Assembly: GCA_027622495.1 (NCBI GenBank)
Contig: JAQBYL010000223.1
Span: forward strand, 1-6,777
Source of the DNA: Pseudomonadota bacterium
Lineage (GTDB): Bacteria > Pseudomonadota > Gammaproteobacteria > Pseudomonadales > Azotimanducaceae
DNA length: 6,777 bases
Direction: 5' to 3'
Below are positions 1 to 6,526 of the stretch, piece after piece. Position 1 is the first letter of the stretch, and each line of letters starts with the position of its first letter. The translations under genes and the position numbers were made by a program. The notes under the pieces were generated by a model. The model was given only the letters and a program-made list of their open reading frames with translations. It had not been told where the DNA came from and did no database searches.

Positions 1-423
1 CCGGTACCCGAAAGGGCGCGGCGAAGGGGTCATCACAACGGCTGCTTTGAGTGTCTGACCGCCGATCCGCGTGAGTGCATCGGTCAGGATCATCTGCTTG
101 GCAAGCACCTGTGCAGCATAGTCGATGTGTTGCCAGCTGCAGCCACCGCAGTGACTGAACAGCGGACAGGGCGGCTTGACCCGGTCCGCGCCGGGCTTAA
201 GCAGTTCCTGCACATCAACCCGCAGAAAGTTGCGTTTGGCGCTCGCCACCTTCGCGCGGATATGGTCTCCGGGAGCGGTGAAGGGTGCAAACACGATTCG
301 GCCGTCCGGTGCGTGACCGATACCGGAGCCATCACTTGCCAGACGCTCGATCTGAAGATCGAGCATCACTGGCGCCGCTGATCCGGGCCGAGACTTCTTA
401 TGCCGCATCGTGTGCCAGGGCAT
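1..423 (-). CDS. rlmD: TrmA/RlmD-family 23S rRNA (uracil-C5)-methyltransferase, N-terminal part (C-terminus beyond left edge)
   Basis: The reading frame is open from an ATG at 423-421 to the left edge (141 codons), so the SAM-binding catalytic domain lies outside the window. From a second in-frame ATG at 408-406 the protein begins with a short basic tail. A TRAM-like RNA-binding domain follows (about residues 15-75, with IERLASDGSGIG and IVFAPFTAPGD). Then comes the iron-sulfur motif CPLFSHCGGC, with cysteines at residues 81, 87 and 90 counted from the 408 start. Known members use this cluster with SAM to methylate C5 of a uracil, U1939 of 23S rRNA for RlmD. The 423 start overlaps the stop of the upstream M20 gene as TGATG and has AAAGG 11 bases before it. 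The 408 start has no visible ribosome site but gives the N-terminal length I recall for E. coli RlmD. Family membership is firm. RlmD rather than another TrmA-family enzyme is inference, because the catalytic half is missing. Confidence 0.85.
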   Translation of the reverse strand, partial: MPWHTMRHKKSRPGSAAPVMLDLQIERLASDGSGIGHAPDGRIVFAPFTAPGDHIRAKVASAKRNFLRVDVQELLKPGADRVKPPCPLFSHCGGCSWQHIDYAAQVLAKQMILTDALTRIGGQTLKAAVVMTPSPRPFGYR

Positions 424-1809
424 CAGCGGGCGAGCCTTTGCACCGGTTGATACATGAACTCAAAACCTTCGTAAAACGAACTGATCAGCAGGCGCTCGTC
501 GCGACCGTGGGCACGAAAATCATTTCGATCGATGAATATCCCCGAGACACCGTAGGTCGGAATTCCCGCATTGCGCAGTTTGGCACCGTCTGTGGCACCG
601 GTGGTCATGATGGGTAGAACGATCACGCCCGGCCACATCTGCTCGGTTAGTCCCTCCACTGCATCGAGAATTTCTTCAGTCAGGGGCGAGGGATCCGATG
701 GGCGTCCGCCACCGGTGAAAACAACCTTTACATCCGGGTTGTCCACCACATCGATGAGTGTCTGCAGCACGTCTTCGACATCCTGACCCGGCATCATCCG
801 CACATTGACCACAGCACTTGCCGTTTGAGGCAACGCGTTAGCCGCGTGTCCCCCCTGCAGCATGGTGGCGACGGCCGTTGTGCGCAGCGATGCGTTTGTG
901 GCCGGACTGTTGCTGATGCGTTCAAGTGCCGCTGGATCCGGATTGGGTTTAAGAACTTCATTCAGATCGCTCCCCAGTTGTCCGGGGCTGATCTGGGCGA
1001 GGCGCGTAAGGCCAAGGCGCATGCTGGCGTTTAACTGCACAGGAAACTGGTAGTCGCGTATTTTCAGTAGGGCTTCAGACAGATCGTAAATGGCGTTGTC
1101 GGCGCGCGGTATGCTCGAGTGACCACCAGGATTGGTTGCGGTGACGCTGAAGCCCAGAAAGATCTTCTCGGCGGTCTGAATGGCATTTGCGATTCTCACG
1201 CCATCCTGCAGCATGCCGTAGCCACCTTCATTCAGAGCGAACACACCATTGATCAACTGCGGATGGGGTTCGAGCAGCCAGTAAACACCGTTGTTCCCGC
1301 CACCCTCTTCATCTGCCGTGAGGGCAAGAATGATGTCTCGATTGGGCGAGAAGCCTTCACGCTTCAAGCGGATCAGGTTGGCTGTGTTGATGGCCGCCTG
1401 GCACGGTTCCGCGGCCGTAGAAGTATCCGTCCTGCTCGTTAAGCGTAAACGGATCCATGCTCCAGTCGCTGCGTTGCGCTTCCACCACATCCAGATGAGC
1501 GAGAAGGATGAAGGGCGGCTTGTCACCGCTACCGCGCAGGCGAGCCACCAGATTGCCTTTCTTTTCTGCTTTGCCCCCCACAAAAATGTCGCCTTCCGCG
1601 AACCCGGCGGCCCGCAACCAGTCTGCCACGCGGTTTGCAGCCAGCGTATTGTCACCGGCGCTGTGGGTAGTGTTTATCTCGATCAGATCTTTGTAGATTG
1701 CGTAAACGAGTTCGTTTGCGTCAGAAGGCAGGGTGGGTGGTTCGGCTGCCAGAACGCATGCAGTGAAAAGTAAGCCGATGAAGGTGACCAGTACGCGGTT
1801 CATGTTCAT
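423..1809 (-). pseudogene. Exported M20-family zinc metallopeptidase, frameshifted at about 1400 with loss of a metal-binding motif
   Basis: Two reading frames together make one M20-family (peptidase/deacylase) protein of about 460 residues. The 5' part (1809 to about 1405) has a signal peptide, MNMNRVLVTFIGLLFTACVLA, probably cleaved near LAA-EPP. It continues with the metal motif AHLDVV (His105, Asp107) and GYFYGRGT (ending at residue 135). The 3' part (1400 to 423) continues with QAAI and NLIRLKREGF. It carries the catalytic/metal pair DEEGG (at 1313-1299), NEGGYG, the GGHSS motif and the lid/dimerisation segment. It ends with GATDGAKLRNAGIP and the final metal His in RAHGRDER. After GRGT the family normally has a residue, then DDKA, and that Asp bridges the two zincs. 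Here it is missing and the frame changes. A CAGGAA site 8 bases before ATG 1809 supports that start over the ATG at 1803. As sequenced, the product would stop at 150 residues. It is a true pseudogene, a recent lesion or a sequence error; the rest of the gene looks intact. Confidence 0.85.
1398..1407 (-). other. Frameshift/short-deletion site in the M20 peptidase gene
   Basis: Reading minus-strand codons, GGA ACC (Gly-Thr of GRGT, 1410-1405) is followed by GTGC (1404-1401) and then by CAG GCG GCC ATC (from 1400), which resumes the family sequence QAAI in a different frame. Family members have about five codons between these points (a variable residue, Asp, Asp, Lys, Ala). Four bases where about 15 are expected fits a deletion of about 11 bases. 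The size is inferred from the family pattern, not from a direct alignment. Confidence 0.75.
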
Positions 1810-1901
1810 CTAATAGGTTCCTGTTTGATGCGCACCATGTTCCATCAACCGCGCATTGACGTAAACACACGTCGCTAAAACGCCCAGTGTGGTGTTGCGA
1901 G

Positions 1902-1907
1902 AAGGAG
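1902..1907 (+). promoter_or_regulatory. Strong Shine-Dalgarno site of the acyl-CoA dehydrogenase gene
   Basis: AAGGAG lies 7 bases before the ATG at 1915. It fixes the start at 1915 rather than at the in-frame ATG at 1933, and it is the best ribosome site in the window. Confidence 0.85.
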
Positions 1908-1914
1908 ATAATCG

Positions 1915-3039
1915 ATGAATTCAAGTTCCACAATGATAAAAAAGGCCGCGGAATTCGCCAGCGCGATGATCGAACCCAACGCAGCACAATGGGAATATGC
2001 GAGGTGCTTTCCGCGCGATGTGTTCATCGCAGCGGCGGATGCGTCGCTTGCGGGTCTGATCGTTCCCGCGACTGATGGTGGGTCTGATCTTGGTCCACGC
2101 GGCATGGCTGACATCATGCGAAAGCTTGCGGCCGCTGACTTTGCATTCGCATTTTCGCTGGTTGTTCACAACAATCTGGCGGGAACCATCGCCCGGTACG
2201 GCAGCGTTGAACAGAAACAGCGCTGGTTGCCGGGCATGTTGAGTGCGAAGAAGATCGGCGCTTTCCTGCTCACCGAGACCAGTGGCGGGAGTGATGCGGC
2301 AGCAATTCGGTGCCATGCCAGACCGCAAGGCAGTGGCTGGGTGTTGAACGGCGAAAAAGCCTGGATCAGTAACGCAAGCGATGCTGACGTGCTGAGCGTG
2401 TATGCAACCATCGCACCTGAGCAGGGCTTCCGTGGAATCGCTTGTTTTCTGATACCGGCTGATCGGCCAGGTGTGCACAGACTTGAGCCCTTCAATCTGA
2501 TGGGTGGCCACGCGCTTGGCACTGGCGGTTTTTCTTTTACCGACGTTTCACTGCAACCAGAGGATCTGCTCATCGCCCCGGGTGAAGCATTCAAGGCGGC
2601 CATGGCGGGAATTGATCTGGCCCGGGTGAACGTTGCGTCCATGTGTTGCGGAATGCTCGAACGGGGTATCGAGGAAGCGGTGGGTTTTGCCGGTTCAAGG
2701 CAGGCTTTTGGTGGGCCGATCAGCGATCAGCAGGGCATTCGATGGATGTTGAGTGACGCAGCCACGGATCTGGCCGCGGCTCATGCCCTCACAGAGAAGG
2801 CCATCGACGCCCTTGAAGCAGGTCAACGTGCCACCATCGCCGCAGCCCATGCCAAGAAGTTCGCAACAACGGCTGCGCTAAAACGTCTTGCTGACTGCAT
2901 GCAGGTGATGGGGGCATCTGGTTATCGTGCCGATGTCCCGCTCGGTCGGCATCTGGGCGCGGCGAAGATGGCTGCGTATCTGGACGGCACGACAGAAATA
3001 CAGAATGTGGTGATCAGTCGTTCGCTCTTCTCGACCTGA
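1915..3039 (+). CDS. Acyl-CoA dehydrogenase family flavoprotein with atypical catalytic region
   Basis: This 374-residue protein has the usual acyl-CoA dehydrogenase layout. The N-terminal helical domain (about 1-115) includes VVHNN and QKQRWLPG. The middle beta domain carries the FAD/substrate loop TETSGGSD (120-127) and KAWISN (148-153). The C-terminal helical domain has LARVNVA, the FAD-contacting SRQAFGGPI (261-269), a conserved Gln after it, and QVMGASGY (330-337). Members oxidise an acyl-CoA to the 2-enoyl-CoA with FAD and pass electrons to ETF in the cytoplasm. Two features are odd. The residue before the conserved GT near the C-terminus, Glu in YEGT of medium- and short-chain enzymes, is Asp357 here (YLDGT). 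The preceding RDAK motif reads GAAK (348-351). The alternative base position used by isovaleryl-CoA dehydrogenase appears to be Ala in DLARV. The substrate cannot be assigned, and activity may be altered. It is transcribed alone on this strand in the window and converges on the kinase gene 14 bases away. Confidence 0.93.
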   Translation: MNSSSTMIKKAAEFASAMIEPNAAQWEYARCFPRDVFIAAADASLAGLIVPATDGGSDLGPRGMADIMRKLAAADFAFAFSLVVHNNLAGTIARYGSVEQKQRWLPGMLSAKKIGAFLLTETSGGSDAAAIRCHARPQGSGWVLNGEKAWISNASDADVLSVYATIAPEQGFRGIACFLIPADRPGVHRLEPFNLMGGHALGTGGFSFTDVSLQPEDLLIAPGEAFKAAMAGIDLARVNVASMCCGMLERGIEEAVGFAGSRQAFGGPISDQQGIRWMLSDAATDLAAAHALTEKAIDALEAGQRATIAAAHAKKFATTAALKRLADCMQVMGASGYRADVPLGRHLGAAKMAAYLDGTTEIQNVVISRSLFST

Positions 3040-3053
3040 TTTCCGTCGGAGGT

Positions 3054-5018
3054 TTACGCCTCGATTGTACTGACAGGCAGGCGAACGCGAAATTCAGCAC
3101 CGGGATTGGCGTTGACCACATCGACGCTTCCGCCCATGGCGGCTGCGAGATCAGCGACCAGTGCAAGGCCGATACCCGTGCCCACCGTTTCACGCGTGAG
3201 TTCCTGTTCAGACCGGTAAAACAGTTTGAAAATCTTGCGCATCTGGTCCGGGGGCACGCCGGGGCCGAAGTCGCGCACGCTGAACGCAACGCTGCCGTCA
3301 ACTCTGCGGCTGTTGAACTGAACACATCTGGTTTGGGCATGGGCAGAGAATTTGATTGCGTTGTCGATCAGGTTGATCACGATCTGGATGAACGCGTCGC
3401 TGTCCAACTGCACCTGCAACTCGGGATCGGTGTGACGCTCTTCCAGGGTGAAACCGGCTGCTTCCAGTGTTGACGCAACTTTGGATCGGGCGAGGTCAGT
3501 CAATTCACCTACGCTGGTGCTACGGATGGTCAACTCATTTCCGTTGCGATTAATTCGCGCCAGATGTAGCACGTTGTTGATCAAACGGGTCAGGCGCTCA
3601 CTTTCGTCAAAAATGAACCGGTAGTACTCCTGCTTTTTCTCGTCTGTTGCCCAGCCGGATTTGAGGATCTCGCCGTACATACGAATTGATGTCAGTGGTG
3701 TTTTCAGTTCATGGCTGATCGCCGAAACAAAGTCCTGCTGCTGTTCAGCAAGGGCAATCTGTCTGACCCCGGTTCGATAGAGCAGGATGAAACCACCCAG
3801 CATCAGGGCCAGCAGCACGCCACCGGTTAGAAGAATCAATGCACCGCCACTTCCGAGCGGCAGGCGGCTGAAACTGAAAACCAGCTCCATATTGTTGAAA
3901 GGTGCAGACAGGGTGCGTCTGTAAAGCAGGGTGTCGCCGATATCTGCCCCTGGTCTTTCGCCGCTGTGCATGGATGACACAATATGGGTGATGTCGGTAT
4001 CGGGGAAGGTGATGCTCAGATCGCTCATCGAGGCGATGGCCGAATCCATGAAGGGCTGCTGGATCAGTTCCTGATACAGGTCTTTTTTAGTGAGCACTGC
4101 ACCCTGGATCAGACGCTGTTGCTCACGCCAGACGTTTCTGAGGATGACCAGATGGTCACTTCCCAACGCCTGAGCCTGGAATGGATCGACTTCGCTGCGA
4201 AAGCTGCCAAACGGCGCAGCGGACACCTCGGCCGACCCAGCGCTTTCGGGTTCGTAGTTACGTTCGGTTCGCCGTGCCCGTTTTTCCAGCTTCTGGGCGG
4301 TGGCGGTTTTGCCCTCTGCAGCGATCTGTTCAACCTCATAGGTCTCTTTGAGGTTCAATCGAGCCGCATCCGTTGGCATGGGCATCTGCCGCTCGTTCTG
4401 ATCCAGGTTGTCGAACAGGCGCGTTGCCGAGTCAATCGGCTCATCAGTTTGCATCTGGTCTGCATCGGCGAACGTGTCGTCCTTCTTTGCCTTGAGTCCT
4501 CCCTGAGCGAAAGAAGGTGCGGGCGCGACTGAAGCCGGTGCCGACACAGTTTCATCCAGCCGTTTTGCAACAGGTTCACTCAGCAGCGCGCGGATCTGCA
4601 TTTCCAGAGCTGTTCGTTCCGGGCGATCCTCAACTCCTTCGCTGATCTGGGTTACCGGCAACAGCGGGGTAGAAAACCCACCTGTAGCGTCCACCTGAAA
4701 GTAAGCGATCAGGCCTGGTACTGCGGAATTGACCGGATACTGAGACAGCGGTGAACGCTGTACATACTGCCCTTCGCCCACCATCAGGTAGCTGAACTCA
4801 ACGAATGAACGCTGGTCTTCGGTTGCAAACAAGGTGGTGACGCGGGCATCAACCTGACTGACAAGGGACTCAGCCAGAGCCTGATGCTGATAAAACGATT
4901 CGTACTGCAGTTGCCGATAGGCGAGCCACGTCAGGCTCACGGCAGGGATGAGCAGAGCGACAAACAAGCCGATCAGTGTCCATTTGAGCCGTCGTCGTTG
5001 TTGCGCCGGGATGATCAC
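3054..5018 (-). CDS. Membrane sensor histidine kinase with large periplasmic domain and no HAMP
   Basis: This 654-residue kinase is the partner of the adjacent response regulator. It has a cytoplasmic basic start, a membrane segment at about 13-32, a periplasmic region of about 355 residues and a second membrane segment at about 391-414. The HisKA domain follows with phospho-acceptor His436 in SAISHELKTPL. The HATPase domain shows the N box (VINLIDNAIKFS, about 547-558), G1 (DFGPG, 583-587), F box (IFKLFYR) and G2 (GTGIGL, 613-618). Only about 22 residues separate the second membrane segment from His436, so there is no room for a HAMP domain. The periplasmic region has an ordered-looking start (IAYFQVD around 104-110) and an ordered end. 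In between is a charged, Ala/Pro/Glu-rich stretch (about 150-285) that looks disordered. The start is GTG at 5018-5016, overlapping the regulator stop as GTGA, so translation is probably coupled. All catalytic boxes are intact. The signal is unknown. Confidence 0.95.
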   Translation of the reverse strand: MIIPAQQRRRLKWTLIGLFVALLIPAVSLTWLAYRQLQYESFYQHQALAESLVSQVDARVTTLFATEDQRSFVEFSYLMVGEGQYVQRSPLSQYPVNSAVPGLIAYFQVDATGGFSTPLLPVTQISEGVEDRPERTALEMQIRALLSEPVAKRLDETVSAPASVAPAPSFAQGGLKAKKDDTFADADQMQTDEPIDSATRLFDNLDQNERQMPMPTDAARLNLKETYEVEQIAAEGKTATAQKLEKRARRTERNYEPESAGSAEVSAAPFGSFRSEVDPFQAQALGSDHLVILRNVWREQQRLIQGAVLTKKDLYQELIQQPFMDSAIASMSDLSITFPDTDITHIVSSMHSGERPGADIGDTLLYRRTLSAPFNNMELVFSFSRLPLGSGGALILLTGGVLLALMLGGFILLYRTGVRQIALAEQQQDFVSAISHELKTPLTSIRMYGEILKSGWATDEKKQEYYRFIFDESERLTRLINNVLHLARINRNGNELTIRSTSVGELTDLARSKVASTLEAAGFTLEERHTDPELQVQLDSDAFIQIVINLIDNAIKFSAHAQTRCVQFNSRRVDGSVAFSVRDFGPGVPPDQMRKIFKLFYRSEQELTRETVGTGIGLALVADLAAAMGGSVDVVNANPGAEFRVRLPVSTIEA

Positions 5019-5722
5019 GACTCACTCATCAACCGGTAGCCTGCGCCGCGCACGGTGAGCAGATAGTCTGGCTCTTTGGGATTGGGTTCCAGTTTGCGGC
5101 GCAGTTTGGCGATGTGGATGTCGACGGTCCGCGTTTCGATGTCGATCCCGCGCGCGTAACCCCAGACTTCAGACAGCAGTTCATCACGCGGAACGGGCCG
5201 ATCATTGTGCTGATGCAGATAGATCAGAATATCCATTTCTCGCCGCGTGAACGTGAGCGTGTTTGAACCCGCCTGGCCTGTCAGATTGAGTGTGTCGATT
5301 AGAAGTCGATGGGCTTTACTCTGAAGAATAATCTGTAGAACGTCCGGCAGGCGGGTCCGACGCAGAACAGCGGCGACCCTGAGCATTAATTGTTCTATCG
5401 AAAAGGGTTTAGCAACATAGTCATCGGCACCGAGCTTGAGGCCATGCACGATGTCTTCGTCGCTGGTCCGGGCGGTGAGCATGATGATCGGCTGAATCGG
5501 ATCCACTTCGCGGATGGCATTGCAGATATCAAAACCGTTGATTCCCGGCAGCATGATGTCGAGCAGAATCAGATCGAACTTGCCGCTGCGCGCACGCTCC
5601 AAGCCGGTGGTCCCGTCAGCGGCGTCTTCGACATCGTAACCGTGATAGATCAGCACATCCGTAAGGCCAGTTCGGATGGCAGTCTCGTCTTCTATAACGA
5701 GTATGCGGGGTTTTGTTTTCAT
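5015..5722 (-). CDS. OmpR/PhoB-family response regulator
   Basis: This DNA-binding regulator is phosphorylated by the neighbouring kinase. From the ATG at 5722-5720 it has 235 residues. The receiver domain (about 5-120) shows acidic Glu11-Asp12, phospho-acceptor Asp55 in LLDIMLPG, Thr83 in MLTAR and Lys105 in AKPF, so every key residue is present. A winged-helix output domain (about 157-231) shows FTRREMDIL, the EVWGY turn, the recognition helix region TRTVDIHIAKLRRKL and the wing VRGAGYRL, all typical of OmpR/PhoB. An in-frame GTG at 5725 directly before the ATG is an alternative start; AGG sits too close to either for a clear choice. The stop overlaps the kinase GTG start. An 11-base direct repeat about 40 bases upstream may be its own binding site. 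The specific regulon cannot be read from the sequence. Confidence 0.95.
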   Translation of the reverse strand: MKTKPRILVIEDETAIRTGLTDVLIYHGYDVEDAADGTTGLERARSGKFDLILLDIMLPGINGFDICNAIREVDPIQPIIMLTARTSDEDIVHGLKLGADDYVAKPFSIEQLMLRVAAVLRRTRLPDVLQIILQSKAHRLLIDTLNLTGQAGSNTLTFTRREMDILIYLHQHNDRPVPRDELLSEVWGYARGIDIETRTVDIHIAKLRRKLEPNPKEPDYLLTVRGAGYRLMSES

Positions 5723-5736
5723 CACCTGCGCAAGCC

Positions 5737-5796
5737 TAGCCGTGCTTAACGGCTACGGCATGTAAAAGTTTGGTAAAACGCGCGGATGTAGCCGTT
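5737..5796 (-). promoter_or_regulatory. Three-arm inverted repeat in the response-regulator upstream region
   Basis: On the plus strand TAGCCGT lies at 5737-5743 and its complement ACGGCTA at 5749-5755, a perfect 7-base stem with a 5-base loop. A second pairing joins AACGGCTAC (5748-5756) to GTAGCCGTT (5788-5796), a perfect 9-base stem with a 31-base loop enclosing the GTAAAA repeats. The middle arm is shared, so the two stems exclude each other. On the minus strand no U-run follows either stem, so this is not a standard terminator of the crotonase gene. It could be a leader switch or a set of protein-binding half-sites. Confidence 0.45.
5762..5778. promoter_or_regulatory. Candidate response-regulator box: two GTAAAA repeats, 11-base period
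   Basis: On the plus strand GTAAAA occurs at 5762-5767 and again at 5773-5778, giving GTAAA-N6-GTAAA. OmpR/PhoB-family dimers bind head-to-tail direct repeats about one helical turn (10-11 bases) apart, and the CpxR consensus is GTAAA-N5-GTAAA. The site lies 40-56 bases upstream of the response-regulator start, so autoregulation is a reasonable inference. No binding evidence exists here. Confidence 0.5.
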
Positions 5797-5806
5797 TTAT
5801 ATGCGA

Positions 5807-6526
5807 TCAGGCGCGATATTTGTCGGAATTACGCAGCATGTAGGCCGCTCCGTGGACGTTGTTGATGGCGGCGTTTTCACCAAACAGACGCTCCTTCTGC
5901 CCGCCGAACACCTGCCGGTTTTTGCCGAGTGGAGCAAGCGCACGGGCGCGCTCAGTGGCGAGATCCAACAGGTTTTCGTCGCTGGCAGTCTGTTGCACGA
6001 TGCCTGCGCTCTGCGCATCGGGACCGGTCCAGCGACGCGCAAGCTGCACGGTTTCAAAAAACGTGTTGGCGCTCAGCTTGTGTTTGAACAGGGCCAGTTC
6101 CGGATTCGGTATGGCCATACCGAGCTGCATTTCATTGGCGCAGATAAACCCGCGATCTTCACGCATGATCCGCACGTCATGACACATGGCGCTCATCATC
6201 CCGGCGCCGAACGCATGGCCGTTGATCGCACACACGGTGGGTACCGGAAAGGTGATCAGCCGGCCCATGAGCGTCATGAACTCAGCCCCGAAAACTTTCT
6301 TATCACCGCCGGGATGGTCGCCTTCAGACGCAAGCCACTCCAGATCCAGTCCGTTAGAAAAAAACTTGGCGGATGCAGATCGCGTCAGCAGGGCCGCGGG
6401 TCCTTCAGACGCTTCGATCTCGTCGAGGGCTTTATCGATGGCCCGTACAAAGCTGGTGGTCCAGCGGTTTTCCCCATCGTCGAGTGTCAGCGTATAAATC
6501 TCGTCATCTTTGTGCAGATCGATCAT
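5807..6526 (-). CDS. Crotonase-fold enoyl-CoA hydratase/isomerase, probably isomerase type
   Basis: This 239-residue cytoplasmic crotonase-superfamily protein acts on an acyl-CoA thioester. The first oxyanion-hole strand is KFFSNGLDLEWL (54-65). The second is the GHAFGAG loop (103-109), followed by CHDVRIMREDRG. Of the two catalytic Glu positions of classical enoyl-CoA hydratase, the first (in GGGCE) is Met here. The second is kept as Glu132 in ANEMQLG. A single Glu at this position, with the GHAFGAG...HDxRIM pattern, matches delta3-delta2 enoyl-CoA isomerases of the plant-ECI type better than hydratases. The isomerase assignment is therefore inference from motifs. At 239 residues it is slightly shorter than the usual 255-265 and lacks much of the C-terminal helical tail. 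AGGA 6 bases before ATG 6526 supports the start. The ATG overlaps the stop of the upstream transporter gene (ATGA), so the two are probably one transcript. Confidence 0.9.
   Translation of the reverse strand: MIDLHKDDEIYTLTLDDGENRWTTSFVRAIDKALDEIEASEGPAALLTRSASAKFFSNGLDLEWLASEGDHPGGDKKVFGAEFMTLMGRLITFPVPTVCAINGHAFGAGMMSAMCHDVRIMREDRGFICANEMQLGMAIPNPELALFKHKLSANTFFETVQLARRWTGPDAQSAGIVQQTASDENLLDLATERARALAPLGKNRQVFGGQKERLFGENAAINNVHGAAYMLRNSDKYRA

Noticed and set aside
1747..1770. Lipoprotein cleavage site (LLFTAC) in the M20 signal peptide
   Set aside because: The -3 residue is Phe rather than Leu-like, and an ordinary cleavage site after LAA follows directly, so a lipoprotein is not supported.
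1291..1773. Plus-strand open frame of about 160 codons across the M20 junction
   Set aside because: Both minus-strand frames show strong M20 motifs here; the plus-strand product has none.
1856..1881. TTGACG as a -35 element for the dehydrogenase gene
   Set aside because: The only A/T-rich hexamers downstream (around 1875-1881) are 13-14 bases away, too close for a sigma-70 promoter.
3045..3064. Possible bidirectional terminator between the dehydrogenase and kinase genes
   Set aside because: Only a weak stem of about 6 pairs with a bulged G and no T-run on either side.
3984..4532. Plus-strand open frame of about 182 codons inside the kinase gene
   Set aside because: It lies opposite the low-complexity sensor segment, resembles no family and is explained by the composition of the kinase gene.
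5796..5801. TATAAA on the minus strand as the -10 box of the response regulator
   Set aside because: No -35 element at the right distance; the nearest candidate spacings are 19-21 bases.
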